A stretch of DNA of 5,191 nucleotides. Source: Holosporales bacterium (GTDB taxonomy: Bacteria > Pseudomonadota > Alphaproteobacteria > UBA3830 > JAIRMZ01). Positions 1 to 5,191 of this stretch are shown piece by piece. The DNA lies in contig JAIRST010000050.1 in the NCBI GenBank assembly GCA_031255325.1, positions 1 through 5,191 of the forward strand. The letters run 5' to 3'. Each line of letters begins with the position of its first letter. Position 1 is the first letter of the stretch. The notes under the pieces were generated by a model, which saw only the letters and a list, made by a program, of their open reading frames with translations, had not been told where the DNA came from and searched no databases. Made by a program: the position numbers and the translations under genes.

Positions 1-147
1 AATATTTATTAAAAGGGTGTCTCGATTTTGCTCTAAATGAGAAACTTCCTGGGCAATATTTAGCCCTCCTTCCGTCATATGTCTCAGTTCGCTAATTTTT
101 GCGTCTAGCTCGAAAACAGATTTTTCGAAGTCGAGAACAACTGTCAT
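1..147 (-). CDS. accA: Acetyl-CoA carboxylase carboxyltransferase subunit alpha, N-terminal part (runs off left edge)
   Basis: The first 49 codons of accA are read leftward from the ATG at 147-145; the gene continues beyond position 1. The peptide begins MTVVLDFEKSVFELDAKISE, which matches the characteristic AccA opening (a 'LDFEKP..ELEAKI.EL' helix), followed by an acidic helical stretch ending with the 'EVSHLEQNRDTLL' segment that aligns with the family's 'IARLEAKAEKLL'. AccA pairs with AccD to form the carboxyltransferase that makes malonyl-CoA from carboxybiotin and acetyl-CoA, the committed step of fatty acid synthesis in the cytosol. The catalytic crotonase-fold part lies outside the window. 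An AGAAAGAG purine run just upstream can serve as a weak ribosome binding site. The gene lies 47 bp downstream of xerD and is probably cotranscribed with it, an arrangement known in other alphaproteobacteria. Identification rests on the N-terminus and neighbourhood only. Confidence 0.88.
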   Translation of the reverse strand, partial: MTVVLDFEKSVFELDAKISELRHMTEGGLNIAQEVSHLEQNRDTLLINI

Positions 148-194
148 GCTCTTTCTCTTTTATAAGGGTACTTTACTGGAATGTCTTTAAGATG

Positions 195-1157
195 TCACAT
201 CTTCTTAAAAGAGGATGCCTGCGCAAGGGGATGATGTTTAAAAACCGTCTGACTGAGACGCTCTGGCATAACATGCGTATAGATTTCTGTTGTTGCAATA
301 TCACGATGCCCGAGCATCTTTTTCAAACTCATAAGATCAACACCGTGCTCTAAAAGGTGCGTTGCAAAAGCGTGGCGAAGAACATGGGGAGAAAGGCACG
401 AGGAAGCAAGTCCTGCTTCTAAAGCAATATGTTTTAAGATTTGAAAAATACGTTGACGGGTCAGATGCCCACTTTTAGCTGTCGAAGGAAAAATCCAAAG
501 AGGTTTTTTGCCTGTTAAAGAACGCCATTCTTTTAAAAGGGCACAGGACTGAGAACAAAGCGGTACTCGGCGTTCTTTCTTTCCTTTCCCTATAAAGCGT
601 AAAAACGAACCATTGTTTTCGATATTGCCCCACTGTAAAGCAGTCAGCTCACTTACCCGCAGACCACTTCCGTAAAGAAGAGAAAGCATCAATAAGGCGC
701 GGGTTTCTTCGTAAGGGGGGAAAATATGCGTTGCCTCAAATAAACTTTTAACATCTTTTTCGGATAAAGTACGCGGAAGGCGCTTTTCTTTTTTAGGACG
801 ATCGAGGAATTGTATTGGATCTTTGGCAAGAATATCCTCTTGCACCAAAAACACCCCGTATTGCTTGAGGGCAGATAGCCGACGGCGCACCGTAGCTGAA
901 CTCATACTTTGGCGTGTTAGATAGATACAATACTCTCGTACATTTTCTTCCGTGAAAATCTGTGCAATAGGATGCGTTTCGGAGCAATGACAAAATTTCA
1001 AAAAATCAATCAGATCAGATCGATACGCTTCCCGTGTATTCAGCGAAGATCCTCGTTCAACGGCGAGCATTTCAAGAAAAGACTCCACGCTTAATAAAAG
1101 AAAAGACTTTTCTTGGGTGGGACATGCTCGCGGTCTACCCTTGGCGGAATTGCTCAT
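195..1157 (-). CDS. xerD: Site-specific tyrosine recombinase XerD
   Basis: Tyrosine recombinase of 320 residues. With XerC it resolves chromosome dimers at dif before cell division. The N-terminal SAM-like DNA-binding domain (about 18-110) has the family pattern FLEMLAVERGSSLNTREAYRSDL. The catalytic domain (about 125-305) keeps the full active site: R167 in GSGLRVSEL, K191 in GKGKKERRVPL, H258 and R261 in SPHVLRHAFATH, H284 in LGHRD and nucleophile Y293 in EIYTHV. XerD rather than XerC is chosen because of the adjacent accA and the 'FLEML..ERG' opening; XerC is less likely. The ATG at 1157-1155 is chosen. The frame stays open upstream to a TTG at 1265, but the extra 36 residues are a cysteine- and leucine-rich shadow of an overlapping small gene and are absent from Xer proteins. 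The first 23 bases overlap that small gene, so translation is probably coupled. No damage to the gene is visible. Confidence 0.95.
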   Translation of the reverse strand: MSNSAKGRPRACPTQEKSFLLLSVESFLEMLAVERGSSLNTREAYRSDLIDFLKFCHCSETHPIAQIFTEENVREYCIYLTRQSMSSATVRRRLSALKQYGVFLVQEDILAKDPIQFLDRPKKEKRLPRTLSEKDVKSLFEATHIFPPYEETRALLMLSLLYGSGLRVSELTALQWGNIENNGSFLRFIGKGKKERRVPLCSQSCALLKEWRSLTGKKPLWIFPSTAKSGHLTRQRIFQILKHIALEAGLASSCLSPHVLRHAFATHLLEHGVDLMSLKKMLGHRDIATTEIYTHVMPERLSQTVFKHHPLAQASSFKKM

Positions 1158-1275
1158 GCGGCAGAACCTTATGCACTTCGCTAACCGGAGCAGGAATCCC
1201 AACAAAAAAAGCAATGCCGCATCCGAGCAACACCAATATAGCGACAGTAGAAGATAAGAGCACAACCAAACGCAC
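1135..1275 (-). CDS. Small single-span membrane protein or short lipoprotein, 46 aa, overlapping xerD
   Basis: A short gene read from GTG (1275-1273) to TAG (1137-1135). The product starts with one positive charge (MR), then a hydrophobic span of about residues 3-26 (VVLLSSTVAILVLLGCGIAF), then a polar tail ending SEVHKVLPHEQFRQG. A GAGG motif 9 nt before the GTG is a good ribosome binding site, an in-frame TAA lies just upstream, and a likely promoter precedes it. LLGC at 16-19 resembles a lipobox, but hydrophobicity continues past the cysteine, so an uncleaved membrane anchor is equally plausible. From memory, alphaproteobacteria often carry a tiny uncharacterised gene just upstream of xerD whose product has one membrane span and a tail of the type 'V.KVLPNDRF'; this tail fits that pattern. 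The function is unknown. The gene is first in the leftward unit and its stop lies 23 bases inside xerD, which suggests translational coupling. Confidence 0.72.
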   Translation of the reverse strand: MRLVVLLSSTVAILVLLGCGIAFFVGIPAPVSEVHKVLPHEQFRQG

Positions 1276-1284
1276 AGGACTTTA

Positions 1285-1288
1285 CCTC
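1285..1288 (-). promoter_or_regulatory. Ribosome binding site of the small membrane-protein gene
   Basis: GAGG on the minus strand, 9 nt before the GTG at 1275-1273. It decides the start of the 46-aa gene, because no other start codon follows the in-frame TAA just upstream at a usable distance. It also argues that the TTG at 1265, which would extend xerD, is not the true initiation site. Confidence 0.55.
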
Positions 1289-1299
1289 ACTCTTGTTCC

Positions 1300-1328
1300 C
1301 TTATAACATTACTCATAAAGAGAGTAAA
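1300..1328 (-). promoter_or_regulatory. Predicted sigma70-type promoter for the small gene-xerD-accA unit
   Basis: On the minus strand, a -35 box TTTACT (1328-1323, 4 of 6 matches to TTGACA) and a -10 box TATAAG (1305-1300, 5 of 6 matches to TATAAT) are separated by exactly 17 bp. Transcription would begin near 1293, giving a leader of about 18 nt before the GTG at 1275. The position directly upstream of the first gene of the unit supports it. The -35 box overlaps the edge of a hairpin at 1326-1350. Confidence 0.45.
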
Positions 1329-1350
1329 AGCTCTCGAAGGGAGATCTTTT
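1326..1350. repeat. Imperfect hairpin in the divergent gap (operator, leader structure or relic terminator)
   Basis: AAAAG-CTCTC (1326-1335), loop GAA, then GGGAG (1339-1343), a two-base bulge AT, and CTTTT (1346-1350). The two arms form a stem of ten pairs, including one G-U pair, interrupted by the bulge. The A-rich left foot and T-rich right foot make it look like a bidirectional intrinsic terminator, but no present gene ends here on either strand. It overlaps the predicted -35 box of the leftward promoter, so it could be a protein-binding site instead. Which of these it is cannot be decided from the sequence. Confidence 0.4.
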
Positions 1351-1387
1351 GAGTGCAGTACCTGGTAGTGCGCTGTATCAAAGACAG

Positions 1388-1392
1388 AAAGG
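1388..1392 (+). promoter_or_regulatory. Possible ribosome binding site for an upstream CTG start of the CNNM/CorC gene
   Basis: AAAGG followed by a 6-nt spacer and an in-frame CTG at 1399-1401. It is the best purine-rich motif in the region and is far too distant from the TTG at 1429. It therefore favours initiation at 1399 over 1429. Two GTG triplets overlap the spacer but are out of frame and meet stop codons at once. Confidence 0.35.
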
Positions 1393-1428
1393 TGTGATCT
1401 GACGCTTCTCCATTATGTTTTTCTGATT

Positions 1429-2688
1429 TTGATTCCTGTTCTTATTGGTTTCTCTGGTTTTTTTTCTGCGTCAGAGACAGTGATTACAGGAGCTTCTCGT
1501 GCACAATTGCATAACGAAGAGAAAAAGCACGATACGCGTGCTACGGCGGTGCGTATTTTGCAAGAAAAGTTTGGCCCCACGTTAAGTTCCATCTTAATTG
1601 CCAATCAGCTTATTAACCAAAGCGTGGCTGCTGTTGCTACATGGTTAGCGATAGAACTTTGGGGGGAATCTGTTTTACCGGTTACAGCCTTTCTGTTCAG
1701 TCTTCTTGTTATTATTTACGCAGAAATTTTGCCTAAGCTGGTTGTCATTCAAAATCCAACCCAATATGCGCTTACTTTTGCGCATGTGTTAACGGTAATT
1801 TGCAAGCTCCTGCGCCCTGTGACGCATTTTTTAGAGGCTACTGCGCGATTCAGCTTACGGCTTATAGGCTTAAAAATACGCTTTGTGGAATCTTCTCCTA
1901 TTTCTGATGACGAGCTCCGCGGCGCCATTGATTTGCATGCGGCCGGGGGTATTGAAGAAGAGCGAGAACGGCTCATGTTGAGAAGTATTTTGGATCTTCA
2001 TGAGGTCACTGTTGGGCAAATAATGGTGCACCGTAAAAAATTAGAAATGATTGAAGTGAGCCAAAATGCTGAAGATATGATCATCAAGATTTTGGATTGT
2101 CCTTACAGCCGTATTCCTTTGTGGAAAGAAAATAGAGAAAATATTTTGGGCGTTTTGCACGTAAAAACTCTGTTCCGCGCTTTGCAAGAAGTTAAAGCAG
2201 AAGCCTCAACCGTGGATCCTATCTCTTTAGCCGCTCCTCCGTGGTTTGTGCCAGAGTCCACGACACTTTCTGATCAGCTGCAAGCTTTTCGTATGCGCCA
2301 TGAACATTTTGCATTAGTTGTTGATGAATATGGAACTTTAATGGGGGCGATTACCTTAGAAGATATATTGGAAGAAATTGTTGGAGAAATCGTCGATGAA
2401 TATGATGTCGCAGCGACAGGTATCTCCGTGCAGTCAGACCAATCCATTATAGTAGAAGGTGCTGTTTTAATTCGGGATTTAAATCGGCGATTTGACTGGG
2501 ATTTGCCAGAGGAAGAAGTGTCCACAATTGCGGGACTCGTCATGCACAAAGTCCGTAAAATCCCTGCCGTTGGACAAAAATGTATCTTCCCTGAATTTAC
2601 CATCGAGGTGTTAAAGCATCAACATAACCGCATCAGCCTACTGCGTATCTCTCTACAGGAATCGCAGAAAGATACTCATGAATATTAA
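1429..2688 (+). CDS. CNNM/HlyC-CorC family membrane protein (DUF21, CBS pair, CorC_HlyC domain)
   Basis: An inner-membrane protein of the CNNM/CorC superfamily, members of which are implicated in Mg2+ (or Co2+) transport; 'hemolysin' names for this family are historical. Numbering is from the TTG at 1429 (419 aa). The DUF21 membrane domain covers about 1-150, with the SASET motif after TM1, a second span about 55-78, a third about 80-98 and the conserved AEILPK at 98-103. Two CBS domains follow (about 194-255 and 268-325); the second ends in the signature VVDEYGTLMGAITLEDILEE and EIVGEIVDEYD. A C-terminal CorC_HlyC domain covers about 335-410. The TTG is a conservative start: TM1 is then only about 12 residues, and the open frame upstream (1399-1428) supplies the missing hydrophobic part. 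A CTG at 1399 (429 aa) fits better. In many alphaproteobacteria this gene follows aroK-aroB; neither is present here. The exact ion is unknown. Confidence 0.9.
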   Translation: MIPVLIGFSGFFSASETVITGASRAQLHNEEKKHDTRATAVRILQEKFGPTLSSILIANQLINQSVAAVATWLAIELWGESVLPVTAFLFSLLVIIYAEILPKLVVIQNPTQYALTFAHVLTVICKLLRPVTHFLEATARFSLRLIGLKIRFVESSPISDDELRGAIDLHAAGGIEEERERLMLRSILDLHEVTVGQIMVHRKKLEMIEVSQNAEDMIIKILDCPYSRIPLWKENRENILGVLHVKTLFRALQEVKAEASTVDPISLAAPPWFVPESTTLSDQLQAFRMRHEHFALVVDEYGTLMGAITLEDILEEIVGEIVDEYDVAATGISVQSDQSIIVEGAVLIRDLNRRFDWDLPEEEVSTIAGLVMHKVRKIPAVGQKCIFPEFTIEVLKHQHNRISLLRISLQESQKDTHEY

Positions 2689-2800
2689 TGTAACAAAGAT
2701 AGAGTGTCTTCTTATAAAAGAAAGAATGCCTTAAAAGACCTAAAAGAAAATAGAAGCTAAAGAGATTGTTGGGTTTGTATCTTAAATATATGTAATATAT
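2689..2800. other. Convergent intergenic gap between the CNNM/CorC gene and recO
   Basis: A 112-bp AT-rich spacer between two genes that end towards each other. I find no classical GC-stem terminator with a T-run. It contains three copies of TAAAAGA (2715-2721, 2732-2738, 2741-2747) and, at its right end, an AT-only inverted repeat. Transcription from both sides must end here or run through into the opposite gene. Confidence 0.5.
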
Positions 2801-2804
2801 TTAA
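2782..2804. repeat. Perfect 10-bp AT-only inverted repeat covering the recO stop codon
   Basis: TTAAATATAT (2782-2791), loop GTA, ATATATTTAA (2795-2804). The arms are exact reverse complements and consist only of A and T. The right arm includes the recO stop codon (2803-2801). It may be a weak 3'-end hairpin shared by the two convergent transcripts, but an AT-only stem is not a standard intrinsic terminator, and such repeats arise by chance in AT-rich spacers. Confidence 0.45.
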
Positions 2805-3511
2805 TATAAATACTGTACAAATAGGGCGCGTTCTTCAGGAAGAGAAAGTCCTGGATGAAATTCCTTCAAGGCGCGTTTCCAAAAGTGTTCGGTCAAAAGT
2901 ATCCCTTGCAGAATGTCTTCCAAAGGAATCGAAGAGACGTTAAGCGACTTGCTTGTCAAAAAAGCTGGTAATTTTAGCAACCTTTCGCGATAGGCACCCC
3001 CCCCTTCCATTGAAACCGCTCGTCCTGTTTTAGGCGAGACAAACTGCAATCCCGAAGAAGTCCCTGTAACAGCACAGTGTTCTAAACTCAATCCGTATCC
3101 CACGTGAGAAAGCGCTTGGCACTCAAAAAGGACATAAAATGCGGGATGGAAAGAAGCAAGCTTCTGCAGAAATTGCGCAAGAGTATGAAACATCGGCTCA
3201 GAGGGGGTATGATCTGGAAGAACGCGCAGGCATAACGTGCAAGCACTTTTTAAAGCGAGAAGCGCTAAAGGATTCTGAAGAATTGAAGCAAGAGAAGACG
3301 CTATGCCCTCATATTGCCCAAAAGCGAGCTTTTCAGAAGAGACAGCTTTCCAGCATAGTTGCCCAAAATCCCCAGGCTGTAAGGGAAAAGACTTTTTCTT
3401 TGACAGGGTAACACGTACTCGTCCTTGTGTATGCGTTAAAAAAATGCCATGGCACCGATGTTCCCCATAAAAGTGCTTGGCAAGAAGAATGGCTGTATCC
3501 CGCCGTTCCAT
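2801..3511 (-). CDS. recO: DNA repair protein RecO
   Basis: RecO, 236 residues, the usual family length. It works with RecR to load RecA onto SSB-coated single-stranded DNA in the RecFOR gap-repair pathway. The N-terminal OB fold begins MERRDTAILLAKHFYGEHRC, matching the family's 'MEWRDEAIVL..R.HGE', and includes a 'LQPGDFGQLCWKA' segment. The helical C-terminal part holds the alphaproteobacterial signature CAVTG...LQFVSPKTGRAVS, then an AYRERLLKLPAFL block. It lacks the four-cysteine zinc site of some RecO proteins, which is normal in this class. The ATG at 3511-3509 is chosen over the in-frame ATG at 3544. The family begins at this Met, the upstream 11 codons lie inside era, and an AGG sits 7 nt before it. 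The gene starts 8 bp after the era stop, so it is likely coupled. Codons for three consecutive glycines contain eight G in a row (2997-3004). Confidence 0.92.
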   Translation of the reverse strand: MERRDTAILLAKHFYGEHRCHGIFLTHTQGRVRVTLSKKKSFPLQPGDFGQLCWKAVSSEKLAFGQYEGIASSLASILQNPLALLALKSACTLCLRVLPDHTPSEPMFHTLAQFLQKLASFHPAFYVLFECQALSHVGYGLSLEHCAVTGTSSGLQFVSPKTGRAVSMEGGGAYRERLLKLPAFLTSKSLNVSSIPLEDILQGILLTEHFWKRALKEFHPGLSLPEERALFVQYLY

Positions 3512-3519
3512 AAATGAAC

Positions 3520-4416
3520 CTATACGTTGTAACGCAATCCCCATAAGTCATAAAATGCTTTGTCCTCAGGCCAATTTTCGTGCACTTTCACATACAAAAA
3601 TAAATGGACTTTTCGTTCCATTACAGCAGAAAGTTCTTTTTGTACAGAGGCACGAATTTCATGGATTTGCTCTCCCCCTTTGCCAAGGAGGATGGGACGC
3701 TGGCTGTCTTTTTGGATGTATATATTCTGAACGATACGTGTCTCATTTTTAAACGTAAAGTCTTCCCATTGTTCTGTTTCCACTATACAGGCGTAGGGAA
3801 TTTCTTGATGTAGCCTTTTATAAAGGCGCTCTCGTGTTAGCTCTGCCGCGAAAAGACGTAACGGAAGATTCGTTACTTGGTCTTCTGGATAGAGCCATTC
3901 TCCTGATGGGGCGGATTCAGCTAAAAAATGCTTAATTTTTTGAATACCATCTTGCTTAAGAGCAGATACCATGAATGTCGCTTCAAAAGGGTATTGTTCG
4001 TTAAGATAGTATGCTAGTTCAAGAAGCTTAGGTTTAGCAACGCGATCAATTTTATTGAATACAATGGCCGCTTGCACATTGGGTATTTTTTGTAAGAGGT
4101 CGATGCTTCGGCTAATCCTAGGATGCGATGCGTCGATAACCCATAACACACGTGCAGCATTATGCATAGCCGTGCGGACTGCGTTAACCATTGCTCTTCC
4201 CAAACGTTCGCGGGGAGCAAAAATCCCTGGCGTGTCGGTTAAGGCAATTTGTGTGTCACCTTCGACAAAAAGACCCAGTAAATTATACCGTGTCGTTTGT
4301 GCTTTTGGCGAGATGATCGATACTTTTTGCCCTACAAGGGCGTTAACGAGTGTGGATTTTCCGACGTTAGGTTCCCCGACAACAGCAACTGTTTCAAACC
4401 GTTTTTGCAAGTTCAT
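3520..4416 (-). CDS. era: GTPase Era
   Basis: Era is an essential GTPase that binds the 3' end of 16S rRNA and assists maturation of the 30S ribosomal subunit; it acts at the ribosome and at the inner face of the membrane. The protein has 298 residues, typical for the family. The GTPase domain (about 7-170) shows G1 GEPNVGKST (14-22), switch I with SPKAQTTR (36-43), G3 DTPG (61-64), G4 NKID (121-124) and G5 SAL (151-153). The C-terminal KH RNA-binding domain (about 195-285) has its GKGG loop at 245-248, preceded by the usual RERLYKRLHQEIPY helix. The ATG at 4416 lies 23 bases inside rnc, with an AGAAG purine run directly against it. This Met is the only one before the P-loop. Order rnc-era-recO is widely conserved. 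All GTP-binding motifs are intact. Confidence 0.97.
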   Translation of the reverse strand: MNLQKRFETVAVVGEPNVGKSTLVNALVGQKVSIISPKAQTTRYNLLGLFVEGDTQIALTDTPGIFAPRERLGRAMVNAVRTAMHNAARVLWVIDASHPRISRSIDLLQKIPNVQAAIVFNKIDRVAKPKLLELAYYLNEQYPFEATFMVSALKQDGIQKIKHFLAESAPSGEWLYPEDQVTNLPLRLFAAELTRERLYKRLHQEIPYACIVETEQWEDFTFKNETRIVQNIYIQKDSQRPILLGKGGEQIHEIRASVQKELSAVMERKVHLFLYVKVHENWPEDKAFYDLWGLRYNV

Positions 4417-5098
4417 CTTCTTTTTGAAAAATATTTAACAACGCTGCTGCTGCTTCCTGCTCTGCTATTTGTTTTGATGATCCTGTACCTGTGGCGATTT
4501 TATTATCGCATGGGCTGCACGCTTGCATACAAAACATCGGGTTATGATCTGGTCCCGTTCTAGAGATTTTTGTATAGATGGGTTTCCTCTTTCCATTCTC
4601 TTGTAAAAATTCCTGCAAAGCGCTTTTAGCATCTTTTAAAGCAGTTAAGGGTTGCCTAAGGAACTTTTTCCATAAGGATTGAACGATTGTTGAAGCAGCC
4701 TTAAAGGTATCATCCAGATATACGGCGCCCAAAATGGCTTCACAAATGTCTTCTAAAGGAATAGACGAAAAAGTGGTGACCGGAAATCCTGAACGCAAAA
4801 CTTCTTCTAATCCCGCTTCATGAATAATAACCTTTAACGTTTTTGCGCTTCCTAAGTAGGCTATTCGAATAGCCAAAGCCCCTTCATTTTCATCGGGATA
4901 GTAATGGTACAAAGCTTCGGCGAGTGCTAGCCCCAAGACCCTGTCTCCAAGGAATTCTAAACGCTCAAAATGATTTCTTCCCGTAGGGTTTTGCACCGCA
5001 GGATGCGCTAACGCTGCCTGTAAAAGAGACGGGTCTTTAAACGTATAGGCAATGATTTGTTCGATGTGACTTAACATTGTTAAAGAATTCTTTTCCAT
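4394..5098 (-). CDS. rnc: Ribonuclease III
   Basis: Double-strand-specific endoribonuclease that cuts the rRNA precursor and structured mRNAs; it acts as a Mg2+-dependent dimer. Length is 234 residues from the ATG at 5098. The nuclease domain (about 10-148) carries the signature ERLEFLGDRVL at 45-55, with E45, E48 and D52 in the E..E...D pattern. The second metal-binding pair is D117 and E120 in LEDICEAILGAVYLD. The double-stranded RNA binding domain (about 156-225) begins DAKSALQEFLQ and ends in GSSKQIAEQEAAAALL. Two starts are possible: ATG 5098, overlapping lepB by 19 bp, or ATG 5077 (residue 8), 2 bp after the lepB stop. Neither has a convincing ribosome binding site, and both keep the whole catalytic domain, so the choice is uncertain. 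RNase III of other bacteria can cleave its own leader mRNA; nothing here tests that, because the operon start is outside the window. Confidence 0.96.
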   Translation of the reverse strand: MEKNSLTMLSHIEQIIAYTFKDPSLLQAALAHPAVQNPTGRNHFERLEFLGDRVLGLALAEALYHYYPDENEGALAIRIAYLGSAKTLKVIIHEAGLEEVLRSGFPVTTFSSIPLEDICEAILGAVYLDDTFKAASTIVQSLWKKFLRQPLTALKDAKSALQEFLQENGKRKPIYTKISRTGPDHNPMFCMQACSPCDNKIATGTGSSKQIAEQEAAAALLNIFQKEDELAKTV

Positions 5099-5191
5099 AG
5101 ACGGTCATAGCGAATATTTTGCAACCACAACCAAAACTCCCACCAGCGTACGCCATTATCTATGGAATACACAACATGCACAGCACGTCCT
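5080..5191 (-). CDS. lepB: Signal peptidase I, C-terminal end (runs off right edge)
   Basis: The last 36 codons of a leftward gene whose stop is TAA at 5082-5080. The peptide begins GRAVHVVYSIDNGVRWWEFW and ends with NIRYDRLWKRIL. This matches the end of alphaproteobacterial LepB, where a 'GRA..I.FS' strand is followed by a 'WWE.W.W...IR..RLF' tail. Signal peptidase I removes signal peptides from exported proteins at the outer face of the inner membrane. The catalytic Ser and Lys lie outside the window, so their presence cannot be confirmed. The location directly upstream of rnc is the standard lepB-rnc-era order, which supports the call. Confidence 0.85.
   Translation of the reverse strand, partial: GRAVHVVYSIDNGVRWWEFWLWLQNIRYDRLWKRIL

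Noticed and set aside
154..191. Promoter for accA on the minus strand (AAGACA, 17 bp, TATAAA)
   Set aside because: The box matches are fair, but the predicted start of transcription would fall only about 5 nt before the accA ATG, leaving no room for a ribosome binding site; cotranscription with xerD is simpler.
191..201. Short palindrome GATGTGACATC at the end of xerD as a terminator
   Set aside because: A 5-bp stem with a one-base centre cannot form a useful hairpin and no T-run follows.
1158..1265. 36-residue N-terminal extension of XerD from a TTG start
   Set aside because: It is cysteine- and leucine-rich shadow sequence of the overlapping small gene, is absent from Xer proteins and has no ribosome binding site at the TTG.
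1349..1381. Plus-strand promoter for the CNNM/CorC gene starting with TTGAGT
   Set aside because: The -35-like TTGAGT is acceptable, but no -10 box with correct spacing is present; TATCAA is 21 bp away.
2274..2603. Long minus-strand open frame inside the CNNM/CorC gene
   Set aside because: It is antisense to a clear CBS/CorC coding region, is rich in Ser/Thr as expected for a shadow frame, and has no recognisable domain.
2715..2747. Three TAAAAGA direct repeats in the convergent gap as an iteron-like or CRISPR-like array
   Set aside because: The units are 7 bp, irregularly spaced (17 and 9 bp apart) and made mostly of A, so chance in an AT-rich spacer is sufficient.
3512..3544. 11-residue N-terminal extension of RecO from ATG 3544
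   Set aside because: The codons lie mostly within era, there is no ribosome binding site, and RecO proteins begin at the MERRD-type methionine.
4055..4438. 127-codon plus-strand open frame antisense to era
   Set aside because: It mirrors the conserved Era GTPase coding region and shows no own domain, ribosome binding site or neighbour to support it.

Overview
This window reads as a piece of alphaproteobacterial chromosome made mainly of core housekeeping genes. The signs are the gene clusters (lepB-rnc-era-recO, and xerD next to accA with a CNNM/CorC-type gene beside it), the alphaproteobacterial style of the RecO C-terminal half, and the small membrane-protein gene that overlaps xerD. By eye the base composition is moderately AT-rich (roughly low-to-mid 40s % G+C). 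That is low for free-living alphaproteobacteria and would suit a host-associated lineage such as Holosporales or an AT-rich Acetobacteraceae. The assignment below class level is inference only. I see no prophage, insertion sequence, CRISPR array, tRNA or rRNA.

Layout, left to right. Positions 1-1275 hold a leftward unit: a 46-codon membrane-peptide gene, xerD (chromosome dimer resolution) and the 5' end of accA (fatty acid synthesis; continues off the left edge). The small gene overlaps xerD by 23 bp in another frame. A reasonable sigma70-type promoter (1300-1328, minus strand) sits just upstream. The gap 1276-1398 separates this unit from a rightward CNNM/DUF21-CBS-CorC membrane protein gene (ends 2688). 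That gene has a start-codon problem: its first transmembrane helix is complete only if translation begins upstream of the first standard start codon. A short convergent gap (2689-2800) carries a perfect AT-only inverted repeat that runs into the recO stop codon.

Positions 2801-5191 hold a tightly packed leftward operon: lepB (3' end only), rnc, era and recO, with 19-bp and 23-bp overlaps at the first two junctions and 8 bp between era and recO. It links protein export (signal peptidase I), rRNA processing and small-subunit maturation (RNase III, Era) and recombinational repair (RecO).

No clearly new multi-gene system is visible. The points most worth checking are the small xerD-overlapping gene, the non-standard start of the CNNM/CorC gene, the apparent absence of aroK-aroB between xerD and that gene, and a G8 tract inside recO.
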